From positions 4,401,963-4,465,962 of the forward strand of contig CM074129.1 of assembly GCA_037178625.1 (NCBI GenBank): a stretch of DNA of 64,000 bases, given 5' to 3'. Below, piece by piece: positions 43,511-54,843 of this stretch (the stretch's first letter is position 1; every line of letters starts with the position of its first letter). Made by a program: the position numbers and the translations under genes. Origin of the DNA: Skeletonema tropicum. Lineage: Eukaryota; Bacillariophyta; Thalassiosirophyceae; Thalassiosirales; Thalassiosiraceae. The notes under the pieces are model-generated. The model was given only the letters and a program-made list of their open reading frames with translations. It did not search any database and was not told where the DNA came from.

Positions 43511-46438
43511 ACACCATAAATGTGCGTACCCAGCTTGTGCGTACCCTTGTGCGTACTTTTTTTCCTAGTGTGAAACCCTTGATTAAATTAAGGTTAGTGT
43601 GGGGTTAATATTTTTGTGCGTACTTTTCATACTGGATTCCTATCGTTGCTTCCTACTACATGACACTTTTTGATTTGCGTGCATTGCGCGAGTGGCAGGT
43701 GGCAGCAGGCAGCAGCTAATAAGAAGTGGATAACTTACAGGTTAGGGGAACTTTCTTACCCTATTTAAAATTACTGGTATGTGTATACGTAAAGTTCAGA
43801 AATACTAATATGTAGGCTGGTTTTCTAGAGAGAGGAGTAACACAACAATACTACCATACTTTTTCCAAGCTTTGGACCATGGCCTTTCGTGCCCAGAAAC
43901 AGAGAGATCATCACATAAACAAATATTAATAAGAATGCTGCATTAGCTAACAACTTTTCAATCTCGCATTGCATCGTTCATGCTGTTAAACTCGGCCATA
44001 CACTCCTCACGGTGGCCACTAGCACAGCATTGACGGCAGAGATGCTTATGGCAATATTCACAATATTCCATTTCCGACGCATGAAATTCATAATCACATA
44101 GTTCGCACTCCCCTGAACACTCCCCATTGTAATGAGACCCTTCATAGCAGTCCTTGCAGGCAAAATGATAGCAATGGTGACATTTCGTCATACAACAGTG
44201 AAAGATTCGGTGGCAAGTAATACATCGCTTTCTACGCCGATCATTGCATCCACAGAGACAATGCCATTTATTACAGTGCCCAGTGTATGCAAGCGGGCAT
44301 CCTGCAGCATTATGATGTGCCCAACTAGGGTCACTCCAATCATCACCAAGAACACAAGTATTCTTGCAAAATTTCTCACCCGTTGCCTTGCACATCACCA
44401 AACTGCCACTTAATTCACAGTATGGGCCGGATCCGCACCTATGGCACCATTCTCTGGCCCAAGTCCATTGGCGTTCTTCACTACAGCAGTCACCGACACA
44501 ATCTTTGTATTGCAGGGGGAAAACAGCCAGCCAACCCTCTGGAAGACGCAAAAACTTCAACGTCATTCGAGCAGCAGGAAGAATATCAATCAATGTTGAC
44601 ATGACCTTGGAGGTTACCCCATCACGGTGCACTGTTGCTAAAGATGATAGATCAAGATATGCCACTTGAGTAAAATCAATATACCTCAATGGTTCGAGCC
44701 CGGTACCGACAACATTGACACAATCTCTTATTGCTAGTAATTTGAGTGGCTTACTGATGCACCTGCTGAGAGATGCTAACATACGATAAATAATCTGATC
44801 ATTTATCCTTGAAGCTAATAATGCCTCGGAGGTGGGCGGTGAAGGTGGGATGGATTCATCATCCGAATAATCGTATGCATCATATTGATGAGTTTCAACG
44901 GAGACATCATCTTCTGGCTCGGTGATGGGAGAGCCAATATTTATTTCCCAGCCATTAAAAGATGCAGTATTTTCATGCGCCTGTACTAATTGTTTCGATA
45001 TTAGTGGAAAGGCGCTGGCAAGCAATAAGACCTCGGTCGAGGATGACATGAACTCTATAATTTGTTCAATTACGCCGGTGCCTTCCTCGGTGACATCATA
45101 AAAAAGTGTCAACATGATGTCATCTTGGCGTTGAGTTGTTGTAAAGAAGCCGGAGGCGGCAGCCGCTGTTGTGGCGGCAGTGTTGTTTTTCTCCTCCATA
45201 GCAATGGAGGAGTTGCAATTTTATAATATCTGTCATTGGCATGGTGCTGCTCCTTGCTCCTTGCATAAAAAAATGTATGTAGCGGCAGAGGGGATCTGCT
45301 GTTCCCCATGATGAAAGTAATGCAACTTCTAAAAAATGCAACGTGGGAATTTAGTACAGCCTACACAGGAAGGAAGTTGCGGAGTTCAGATCCAGGGATC
45401 ATAAAGTTCCCCGGGGAGTCCCAACAGAGCCTCAATCTGCCAAATTAGTACCCCAAATCTGGATGAAGTATGTAGAAGTAGGTACTTTATGCCGTATGCC
45501 ATGACAATGGCACCCCTCTAGAGTAAGGCCGCCTCTACCTCAGTCCATGACTATATTTTATATGGTATCGAAGGCCTATCTCTTAGACGACATATATGGC
45601 GACGTATTCGCAGCAGTGTGGCGTTTCGGCTGCTGTAGGGGCGGTGATAATATCATTGCAATCCGCTTCATTGGGATTTGAAATTTAAACAACCACCTTA
45701 CCTGCACCCATAGAAAGAAGATAAACATTAATATGCACTACCCCTCCGCACCCGTCGCCGATGATGATATGAAGTGAGAATCCGGCTGCTCGGAGTGACC
45801 ATTAAAGCCCCCCCCCCCCCACACACACACACACACCTCTAAAACACCAAGAACACAAGATGTGCACAAAATGGCAAAAATGATAAGACTAAGACACTCA
45901 ACCACAACAATAAGCCTGCAGACGGCGGACCGAGCGGCTGTAAAGAACGGAACTCATCAATATTATTATGTAGAAGAATAGACGGCTACTTATTGTCCAT
46001 AATATTACAATGGCGTGGATAAAAATAGCAACATCATAGATAGAAATGAGATTTATGTAGCATGCATTAGTAATTATTTATTTATGTGGTATAGACAGTA
46101 GTAATGATAAAACCCGGCGGCTGAATCGTTGCATAGGGTGTTGTCTGCGATAAATTCACTGGATATTACTATTTTTATGTTTATGGCAGCGTGGTGGCAA
46201 TACAGTAGCGGCTATTGTACCATGGTCGATACCAATGCTCTTTTTGGTCACACCGACGGACATCAAAAAGCTAGCAGCTTGTTTTGTGCGTACCCAAAGC
46301 TAGCAGCTTGTTTTGTGCGTACCCTACGAGGGAACCTACAATAGGAATTCAGTATGAAAAGTACGCACAAAATCAGGTTATGAGCTTAAAGTACGCACAA
46401 GGTACGCACAAAATGGGTACGCACAAATCTGGCTTCTC
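43511..46438 (-). mobile_element. 2.93-kb long-TIR element (Mutator-like?) carrying a host-type gene
   Basis: Flanked by 12-bp CTAAAATTAGAT (43499-43510 and 46439-46450), which is duplicated target sequence from STAND copy D. Imperfect long inverted repeats lie just inside, about 43518-43645 and 46335-46432. They are built from clusters of TTGTGCGTACCC and a shared TTTTCATACTG-ATTCCTAT block. The extreme 8-10 bp at the two ends do not match each other, so exact termini are uncertain. Long TIRs and a 9-12 bp target duplication suggest a Mutator-type element. No transposase is seen; the only gene is the Cys-rich cargo at 43958-45199. A C-run/(CA)n tract is at 45809-45838. Confidence 0.75.
43958..45199 (-). 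CDS. F-box/LRR-like protein with Cys-rich zinc-binding C-terminus, carried inside an element (413 aa)
   Basis: Intact single-exon frame, ATG 45199 (MEEKNNTAATTAAAASGFF). Residues about 28-70 contain LTLFYDVTEEG and EVLLLASAFPLISKQL, F-box-like in pattern. About 130-240 has leucine-rich strands (LKLLAIRDCVNVVGTGLEPL, RYIDFTQVAYLDLSSLA). The C-terminal 170 residues are packed with Cys/His pairs: CHRCGSGPYCEL, CLCGCNDRRRKRCITCHRIF, CCMTKCHHCYHFACKDC, CEYCHKHLCRQCC, suggesting several zinc sites. A ubiquitin-ligase adaptor or signalling role would be a guess. The gene lies wholly between the inverted repeats of the element at 43511-46438, so it was mobilised with it or captured by it. It is undamaged, unlike the disrupted host gene. 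Confidence 0.7.
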   Translation of the reverse strand: MEEKNNTAATTAAAASGFFTTTQRQDDIMLTLFYDVTEEGTGVIEQIIEFMSSSTEVLLLASAFPLISKQLVQAHENTASFNGWEINIGSPITEPEDDVSVETHQYDAYDYSDDESIPPSPPTSEALLASRINDQIIYRMLASLSRCISKPLKLLAIRDCVNVVGTGLEPLRYIDFTQVAYLDLSSLATVHRDGVTSKVMSTLIDILPAARMTLKFLRLPEGWLAVFPLQYKDCVGDCCSEERQWTWAREWCHRCGSGPYCELSGSLVMCKATGEKFCKNTCVLGDDWSDPSWAHHNAAGCPLAYTGHCNKWHCLCGCNDRRRKRCITCHRIFHCCMTKCHHCYHFACKDCYEGSHYNGECSGECELCDYEFHASEMEYCEYCHKHLCRQCCASGHREECMAEFNSMNDAMRD

Positions 46439-46500
46439 CTAAAATTAGATTGTTGCTGGTAGATTGTTTGGTTGGATTCAGCATGTAGTCTAATTTTTTG

Positions 46501-48355
46501 GGAGAAGGATGCCAAAGTTCCAGGAACTATCAGTCTGTCCATCACCATAGTTCTGGAACAGTTCCGGGAGTAGATAGCAGAAATTAATAGTAATACGACT
46601 ACATACTTATAAATATCTACCTACCAACAGCGTGCGGATGCCTTTCCTCCGCTGTCCGAGGACTGCGCTGCAAAACTTATATAATACTTTGTTACAAACC
46701 TCCTGCAGTACGCCCTCTAAAGTACCATAGCTGAACCATCTCCTACAGTACCAGCTGTTGCTGCGTCAGCAGGATTCTTCCTCTTGGATTTGAGACTCCA
46801 CTGTCGCAGTTGCGGGAGAGGGGTCATCTCGCTCCTTTCAAGCAACTTCAATTCCTACACTTCCATCGATGGTACGGTTGATATTCTATTGCGGACCTTA
46901 GCCTTAGTTGTATTCTTGATTAGATTTTTGTATATTTTGATACGCTTTGCCAAGCCAAGGACTCTACTTCCCGGCAATTTAGTGACTTCTTCTTGTGTTC
47001 TTTCTTCGAAGTCAAACACCTTATGATAGATTGCATCTTCAGTCCTCACTGCAGCATTTAAAGCCAGAACTTTCTGTGACCTACTAGCTTTTTTGTATGT
47101 GGCGACGATATCAACATCAGCCGAGTCGCAACAAAAATCAACTTTTAGGCAATACGCAATACATCTTCACAAGTAATGCTGCAGGGATTGCATTATTTTC
47201 GAAGCTTCTTTCCTGGCTCAACAAGACACGAATCACACCAGTCCAATGACACATCAAGAAAGGCTTGACCTTGTCACTTGCTGACTCAGCAAAGTTTGTT
47301 CACTGTATTGGAATATCTCTTGGAGACGAAGGCGTTGCTGTTGTCGACGTAGTGACATTAGAATCATTTGCTGTTGTTAACCTAGTGACATTAGAATTTG
47401 TAGGCACCATGATTGGACGTGCCGCATTAGTTGAGGAAGATGGATTTACATTTACCACTGCAGGTGATTGTTCCGCAAGTGCTGCAGTTGTCGCAGGTGC
47501 CGATACTGGAGCCCACCCCTTCTATGACGGCGATCACGGTACAATGGGATGACATCAGGGTGACCAAACACTTCGTCTCCCGGGTGCTTGGCCTGAAAAT
47601 GATTAGCCGCATCCGTGTAGCATTTTCTCAATTCATTCCACCATTCGGGAACCTCTCTGTCTCTCAGTCCATTGAAGTCGGAGTGTTGGGGCACGATGTT
47701 GCGACGGAGATCGTCTAAATGTTTTCCGATGTACTGTAACTTTGAGTCAGCCCCAAGGCACTTGTTATTATCTCGGCCTTCCAAGTCTACGTTGAAATAT
47801 TTGGGTACTGGAGTACCCCCAGTGGCAAAAGTTACATATAATTTGCCAAGTTATCTTCCTCGAATTCTTCATCAGTCAAATCAACCGGCTACGACAAAGC
47901 GTGCGGCGGAGTTATTTTGCTGTACAGTACTTGCCGAATGTCCAAAAAGTTCTGGGACTTGCCTTCGTTGGTTTTGTTGGCCATTATTATTTGAAGAGAA
48001 GATGCTGATGATGCAAAAGGTGTAGCAGCGGCATAGTCGGCATATGATATGGGGAAGGAGTAATTGCGCACGATTTCTGGTAGCATATCAAGCAAGTGGC
48101 CAACCTTAATGTTGCGGCGACAGTGTCGCAGAATCATAATCACATTTATGACAAGGTAGTGGCCGGCTGTGGTGTTGAAAATTCTGCTAAAAACATAGCT
48201 AGCGGTAGCTTTCATGTCATGGAGGGGATAGCGAGCGGCTTCTCATCGTCTTATTTATTTCCCTTTCCTTTCCTCTCTCTTTCTCTCTTCTTTCCCCCTC
48301 CCCCCTCCTTCCGAGTTCCGGGAACTATCGCGCTGCACGCGAATTCTGATCTGGC
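46501..48355 (-). mobile_element. 1.86-kb insertion in STAND copy D, type unknown
   Basis: Bounded by 8-bp ATTTTTTG (46493-46500 and 48356-48363). Joining the flanks at this repeat restores the gene order seen in copies A-C. No clear TIRs at the exact ends, though GTTCC-rich hairpins (GTTCCAGGAAC near 46517; GTTCCGGGAAC near 48315) lie close to both. The minus strand has a decayed ORF (46855-48215). Confidence 0.55.
46855..48215 (-). pseudogene. Decayed ORF of the 1.86-kb insertion
   Basis: The minus strand reads from ATG 48215 MKATASYVFSRIFNTTAGHY, then ILRHCRRNIKVGHLLDMLPE and NFLDIRQVLYSKITPPHAL to a stop. It resumes in other frames as VDLTDEEFEEDNLANYM, PKYFNVDLEGRDNNKCLGAD, KLQYIGKHLDDLRRNIV, EVPEWWNELRKCYTDAANHF and KVLALNAAVRTEDAIYH. 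Several frame changes and stops are present. I do not recognise the family; an element-encoded recombinase or transposase-associated protein is possible but unproven. Confidence 0.5.
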
Positions 48356-48615
48356 ATTTTTTGATGGGGAGCATCCACGGACAGAAGAGCATCTTTTTCG
48401 TTGTCAACCTTCTCAAACTTCTTCTTAGCCAACTCCCGAAGTTTGCGCCGTAGTAATTTGATGTCATCGTCTCGTCCATGTAATTTCATATTCGATACGC
48501 GGAGCTGGGCAATATTGACCGCTTGAGTATTGATGTTACGACTCTTTTCGGCAGCTGTGATGACAATTTCGGCTAGTTGCTGCGTCGTGGATGATCCAGG
48601 GGTGGTAGTCATCAT

Positions 48616-49773
48616 TGTTTCCCGCCTAACAAACTTCTGTCTCTCCCTTTCTCTCTCCTCCGTGTGGTAAATAAGGAGAAGGTTGCAAATGATGATTCGA
48701 ATGTTTGATTTTGCTCGTGCTTGTGCTCTATTAATTACTCCTTACTTCTTGCCTTTAGACTTTAGACCGTCTCTCTAGCTCGCTCTCTAGAGCTTGGACT
48801 GGACTTGCATCATGCTACTTACATGATTTTGATTGAAGAACGCAAACAACAAACAAAAAACAAAACAAAACAAAACAACGCAACCGACAACCGACAACCG
48901 AACAGTCATAAGTGGCCTGCGCTGGAGCAGGCCGACCGGCCTTCAAAAGATAATACGCTATTCAGATTTGACCAACACGCGACTTGGAGTTAAGTAACAC
49001 TCACAACACTAGAAAAATGAATCAATGTTCCGGGTTTCCGTGCTTTCATGTGTCTCAAGTCTCAATTGGATCGACACAATGGAAAGAAACACATACATAG
49101 AACATTAATAGATGCATATATTTACGAATGACTCCTGTATGTTGAAGATCATCCACGATACAATACACAGCTCGTTAGAATGCCACACCATTTCCCTGAT
49201 TCATTTGAAAGGCTCTCACAATAATCGCGAATGGGCGGGGAGTTCGAACAAATACAGCGATTCTTTTGGCATCCCATCGTTTGGAATCGTACAGCCGACT
49301 TATTGATCGAATAAGTAATGCTGCCCGCATAAGCTATGAAACGGCTAGGATTTTATCACACTGTATCTATGTACGTTCAGAGCTGTGGGAAGAGATAGAC
49401 ATCTTTGAGAAGGTACTCTTGCAAAAAGAGAAGCTATTGCCGCTTAAATTTATACTTTCGTCACAATGACATTTTCAACCAGCATAAAATTGGAGAGCTC
49501 ATTCTAACTTTTAAACTTCAACAAGCTACTACAACAAGTGGAAATGAAGGCAGAAGAACTGCATGCATAAGTACGTGTTTGCTGTTGTGTCTTAATTCTT
49601 AATTCTTTCCATCCATCCAGTGATAAGTAGTGACACTCAACGCGAAAACAGATCTCAAATAATATCATCACTGAAAATAAAGTTGCACTCATCACTATTC
49701 CTCTCTCTCTAGAGAAACATTTTTCAACCAACATAGAGAGACAGAGAGAGCGATTTACCGCCAGGGAGAAAAA
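48616..49773. other. Intergenic between diverging STAND copies D and C
   Basis: No gene seen. 49410-49640 is the block shared with the upstream region of copy B (37146-38010). An (AAAC)n-like run lies at 48845-48880 and AG/CT microsatellite tracts at about 49700-49750. Confidence 0.5.
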
Positions 49774-52700
49774 ATGATCAGCACCCGCACCGCAAATATG
49801 ATCGGGATTGACACCGGCACCCCCACCTACTCATCTGGACACAGCCGCAGCGGCTCCTCTTCATCGACGCAGATCAAGGTGTTAGCCAATATTGTTGTCA
49901 CAGCCGCCGAAAGCAGCCAAAAGGATCAGCACGCAAGAACCCAATATTGCCCAGCTCCGCCTAGCGAATATGGAATTACATGGGCGAGATGATGACATCA
50001 AATTATTACGGAGCAAATTGCGAGAGCTGGCCGAGGAACATAAAAATTCTGTCGGCGAGAATACTATGCAAAATGAAGGACGACTTCTTGATGATGACGA
50101 CCATCTCAACAAATCTATGAGCAGCAATCTAATATTGGTCTCTGGAAAATCCGGCACAGGCAAGTCCGCCCTCATCCGCAAGGGCTTAGGCGATAACGCC
50201 GCCAAAAATGGATGTGCTTTTGCATCCGGAAAATTCGATGAGAAATTACTCAGGCCCCTCTCAGCATTCTCCGATGCCATGACGAATCTTACCAAGTGTA
50301 TCATGACAGAGCATAATATGATGGGAGGGTTGTCTTCGTCGGGAGGATTGTCTACTGCAACACTGATACGATATAAGATTCGAGATGAGTTTGATGAAGA
50401 GGATGTGGAACAGCTACGGCGTGTATTGCCCGGATGTACAGACTTACTGGGGAAACAAAAATTTTCGTTGTTGTCCAAATCATCAGAGGCAGCCACAGAC
50501 GCAGCACTGCTTATGGGGAGTGCCCCCGTTTCCAGAATGGGCAGTTTAAGCCCCTTGGCTGGTAAAGAATCAATCTCACAAATGCACTTTGCGATCAGAC
50601 GATTATTGAGAGTGATTTGCTGCTACTTGAAAGGAGTGATCTTATTCATTGACGATTTACAGTGGAGCGATATAGCAACGTTGGATCTATTGAAGAGCAT
50701 CGTATTGGATGGGGAGATCCCTAGTCTTCTGATTGTTGGCGCCTACCGAGAGGATGAAGTACCGGAGTAAGTGGTGATTGATTATGTGTATTTGTGTCCC
50801 AATGTACTTATCTGTGCATTCTATCAGCTGCTCATTCTTGACAATTATGTCTTTTGCCTTACCTGTAATATGACATTACAGACATCACCCCCTTGCATTC
50901 CACGTTCGAGATCTCGAGCAAATGAATGTGTCAATTACGAAGATGAAGATTGGCAATCTCAGTGTCGACAATGTCGTACCTCTTGTTGCTGAAGCCTTGA
51001 GGATGGATGACGACGACATCAAAGTCAAATCATTAGCAGAAACGATCTACAATAAGACAGAAGGCAATCCCTTCTTCGTTTTGATGTTTCTAAGATCTCT
51101 CCATGATGAAAAGCTCTTACAGTACAATTTTGGTGCTATGAAGTGGACTTGGGACGATGAGGCAGTCAAGTCAAGGATAGCCACCGAGAATGTATCATCT
51201 GTCCTTGTTAATAAGATGAATCGCTTGCAGGAAGAGACACAGAATGCGCTGATGGTAGCCTCTTGCCTTGGTGCTACTTTCCGCTTATCAGCTGTAATTG
51301 AGATCATGAAAAACATCTCGCGTGTAGAGATGAGGTCCGCGATAAGGGAACCGGTGTTTTCAGTATCGGGAGATGCTGTAACAGTCGGAAGCAACTCTCT
51401 TCTCTCATCTGGCATGAGCGTCTTCACTGCAGATGTAGCTGCGGATGTAGATGGTAGCGATTCTTCATATGCAGCTTCGATTGAAGATTTAGAGGGAGAA
51501 GGTCTGTGTGAGGTGGATGACGAAGAGTGCCATTTCATGCATGATCAGATCCAATCGGCGGCGTTTGAACTCATTTGTCCAGACCAAAGGGACTCATTCC
51601 GAGGGAAAATTGGCAGGATTATGTTGCAGAGTCTTTCTCCGGAAGAACTCGAGGCTAGCTTCTTTGAGGTAGTGGGCCTACTGAACTACGCAGCATCGAA
51701 AATGACTAACGAAGATCTTGATGAGTTAGCAAGGATGAATCTAAAAGCTGGAATCAAAGCATCCGAAAATGCCGCATTCGACGCAGCCGCGATTTACTTT
51801 CAGGCAGGTCGTGAGGCGCTTGAGTCAAGGGGTTGGGAAGGAGATCATAGCACCATGCTTGATTTATGCAGCCATGGAGCGAACGTGTGTTACGTGACAG
51901 GTGACTTGGACTCAATGAATGAGCTGATTGACGAGGTGTTGAGCAAAGATATTGATATGAAGGAGAAGTACAGAGTATCAGATATCAAAGTGAGGTCATT
52001 GTACTCTGCAGAAAAGTTCAATTTGTGCATCGATGCAGCTCTTGATTTTAGGCGTCAGCTTGGTTTACCAACTCTAAAGAAGAAGCCAGCTTCCAAATTC
52101 ACAATTATGAGAGAATACATTCGAGTGAAGAGGTTATTGAAGAACAAGACAGCTGAAGACATTGCAAATCTGCCTGCGCTCGACGATGAATTATACGAAA
52201 TGGGGCAAATGATATACGAGCATCTTGCCGCATCTGTTTATCACGTTGAGCCGACAATGTTTCCACTGATCATCTTTCAGATGGTCAGAACTTCTCTAAA
52301 GCACTGGCTTAGATTCTTCATCGTCGTTTGGTTTTGCTGCGCTTGGTATGTTGCTCTGTGGACCTTTTGGCAAACCACATGAGGGGATTGAGATGGCCAA
52401 GGCAGCAGAATTGATAAATGAAAAACCAGGTATGCGGAGAAGCAGCTGTTCACACGATATTCGTTACACAGGGCTACTGCCATCACTGGGTGTCACCGCT
52501 CCACGATACTATTGATCCATTACTGAAGGGGTATCAGATAGGTCTTGAGACAGGCGAAAATGAAGGAGCCAGTTGGTGCCTTATTATTCGCAGCAATTAC
52601 CTATACTATCTAGGTCGACCATTAGATACCATTCAGAGAGAACTTGAAGCAGTCTATCTATGTATTGACACAACTCAAACAAGACTTGAGTAAGTCATAC

Positions 52701-53339
52701 ATCATTAATACTCTGATGACAGTGAAGAAGCTCCGCGGCATCGACGTTGAAGCTGGTGAGAAGATTTTGGAATCAACGTTAGCTTCTGCAACATCAACTG
52801 GAAATGTCACTCTGATTGCTACTGTAAACGTTATGGAGCTAGAAATATTTGTCTTCTTCCAACAGTGGAGTAACGCAATTAACTTGGTTCAAAAGGCGGG
52901 CAATGCTCGTCTTTTCCTATCTGGCGCATTTACTTCAGTGCGCTACACTTTCTTGGAGGCACTGACCTATCTGAAAGCAGCACAGTCAGCATCGGGGTGG
53001 AAGAAGAAACAAATGAAGATATCAGCACGCAAAACAATTCAACAAATTCAAGGTTGGGCGAAGAAAGGCAATGTGAATGTCGTTCATTATCTATACATCC
53101 TAGAAGCGGAGCTTGCTGTGCTAAATGGAAAGAACAAGTGGGCCAAAGACAAGTTCAATAATGCAATTGTGACATCATGTAGAAATGGGTTCCTGCAAGA
53201 TAGAGCTTTAGCGCACGAGTTGGCGAGTGCGTACTTCAAAGCCCAGGGAGATGATAATTGGGAGAAATATCATATTGATCGCTCAAGGGCATGTTACCAA
53301 GAATGGGGCTGTAGTGAAAAGGTTAATCTGCTTGGCTAA
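49774..53339 (+). pseudogene. STAND-type ATPase, copy C (four +1 frameshifts)
   Basis: Exons 49774-50766 and 50882-53339, with a 115-bp phase-2 intron in the family position. Start ATG 49774 (MISTRTANMIG). All domain landmarks are present: HGRDDDIKLL, GKSGTGKS, LFIDDLQWSD, GNPFFVLMFLRSL and C-terminal helical repeats to KVNLLG. Single extra bases near 49923, 52305, 52444 and 52651-52662, seen against A or B, break the frame each time. From 52062 onward the sequence is almost identical to B except for these insertions. Insertion-only damage in a near-identical duplicate suggests unpolished sequence; a real pseudogene is the alternative. Confidence 0.75.
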
Positions 53340-54293
53340 ATGTAAATATGTGTGATGATAGGAGGTAATTGTTATGGGGCAATTTTTTTCCACATTTTGT
53401 CCACAAGTCAACTGGGAAGTACCATCCTCACTTTGTTTGAGTTGTAATAATTATCACTCGTCTGTGTTTGGAGTCCGTATTGGTTCGAAGGAGCAGGTAT
53501 CACTCGATGGTTGAAACATGAATTATTGATCATTGACAATAACTCTACTTATGTCGATATTTGAGATAATTTTGTCTCTAATAGACCACCTCAAAGCTAA
53601 TTCAACAGGGCTTTGGAAATCATGGATATCTGCGACTTCATCAATCTCAAGTATGTGGTACATCCAAGGAGTGGATAACAAGCAAGCCAGAACCCAAGAA
53701 TCGTGGTAGTGGTGAGGAATGTATGGCAATAGATGCCGATAACAAGCAAGCCAGAACCCAAGAATCGTGGTAGTGGTGAGGAATGTATGGCAATAGATGC
53801 CCTGCTTGCACAACTTGGTTGATCAGAAGCAGAAGGTATGGACAACTGGGCATCTGGGCAGCAGAGTTAGTTCGGCGGTTTATTAACCACAATGGACCAG
53901 ACGAAGTGCCAGGCTGGTAAAAGTCATCGTTAATGAAAGAGAAACGATTTAGATATTATCTCCGTCTTGTAACATACTCAAAGTAGTCGAACAACCATTG
54001 CTGCGCTCGGCTGCAGTACACATAAGGAAAAGAGGAAGCTGACAATCTATAGCTAAGAGACAGTATCTCAGCCTCTCATCATCATAAGGCCTCGCCGTTC
54101 ACGTATTCACGTCGATTCCCGAGCCCCCTCGTCATTTTTTTGGATGCGAGCAGCAAGCTTTTAGAGCGAGCGCCGTAAACCACAATCCAAAGGCAAGCTG
54201 GCCCGAGCGGCCGTGGATCCTCTTGCTCTCTAGAGAAGTGCACTTTGACGATATTTTGTTCTTCTCTCCATCTTATCTATTTTACAGCTAAAG
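52062..54293 (+). repeat. Segmental duplication shared by copies B and C, C-side
   Basis: Partner of 40451-42613, covering the 3' half of copy C plus about 950 bp of flank. It differs by three single-base insertions in the coding part and a 64-bp tandem doubling at 53674-53801. Confidence 0.85.
53674..53801. repeat. 64-bp tandem repeat, two units
   Basis: GATAACAAGCAAGCCAGAAC begins identical units at 53674 and 53738. The corresponding place after copy B has a single unit. Confidence 0.9.
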
Positions 54294-54843
54294 CGAACTA
54301 CTGCTCCAGTGAGTGCCAAGTGGCAAAAACATATGTGCTATATAAATTATGCAAAATATATAAATCACGATAGCTTGCTGGCGATAGATGCCGGTAGCGA
54401 TTACCAGGGGCGGGGGGCTAATATAATTAATAACGGTGAGACTCCCAGAGGCATTACATTCATAGCTACGAGTGTCGGATAGTTAGCTAGATGAGCGCCA
54501 TGGTGGAGGTGTCATTTTTCGTGGTCAAAAAATTTTAGCGATCAAGCGACCGCGGCGCCTTAAGCAAGTCAAGGAAGCAGTAGAAGAAGTAAAAGTAGAC
54601 GAACTCTGTGCGTATCATATGCCAAAAGGGATCGGATTATGAACATTTTAGATGTACTTGCGATATGGATGGACTCGGAGCACTCACCAGCAATTACAAG
54701 TCTAAGAATCTCTCTCTCTCTCTTTCTCCCTCCATCTCTCTCTCTCTCTCTCCCTCTCTCTCCACTCTCTCCACACACACACTCTCAATCTGACTCTATC
54801 TCGCTCTATCTCGCCTAAAGTAAGAATCTAGAACACTGCTGCC
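54294..54843. other. Intergenic with CT microsatellite
   Basis: No gene. 54711-54782 is a CT/CTCC/CA-rich microsatellite. CGCCATGGTGGAGGTGTC at about 54497-54514 also occurs inside the element at 37859-37876. Confidence 0.5.

Larger units (their letters stand above)
42921..48615 (-). pseudogene. STAND-type ATPase, copy D: truncated and split by two insertions
   Basis: Three minus-strand pieces belong to one exon-1-type sequence. The first is 48615-48364 (MMTTTPGSSTTQQLAEIV, then LRVSNMKLHGRDDDIKLLRR). The second is a 42-bp island at 46492-46451. The third is 43498-42966 (Walker A GKSGTGKS, ASGKFDEKSLRPLSAF, LFIDDLQWSDTATLDLL). Between them lie two inserted elements, 46501-48355 and 43511-46438, each flanked by direct repeats of gene sequence (ATTTTTTG and CTAAAATTAGAT). 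The gene ends at about 42966, before the family intron, so the whole helical C-terminus is missing. A length change around 46475 also disrupts the frame. It cannot make a working ATPase. Confidence 0.85.

Noticed and set aside
40300..52665. Programmed +1 frameshifting in the STAND genes
   Set aside because: The local sequences at the insertion sites share no slip motif, and the intact copies lack the extra base.
53523..53892. Overlapping minus frames across the 64-bp tandem repeat
   Set aside because: The same peptide recurs only because the DNA is duplicated; no independent coding evidence.
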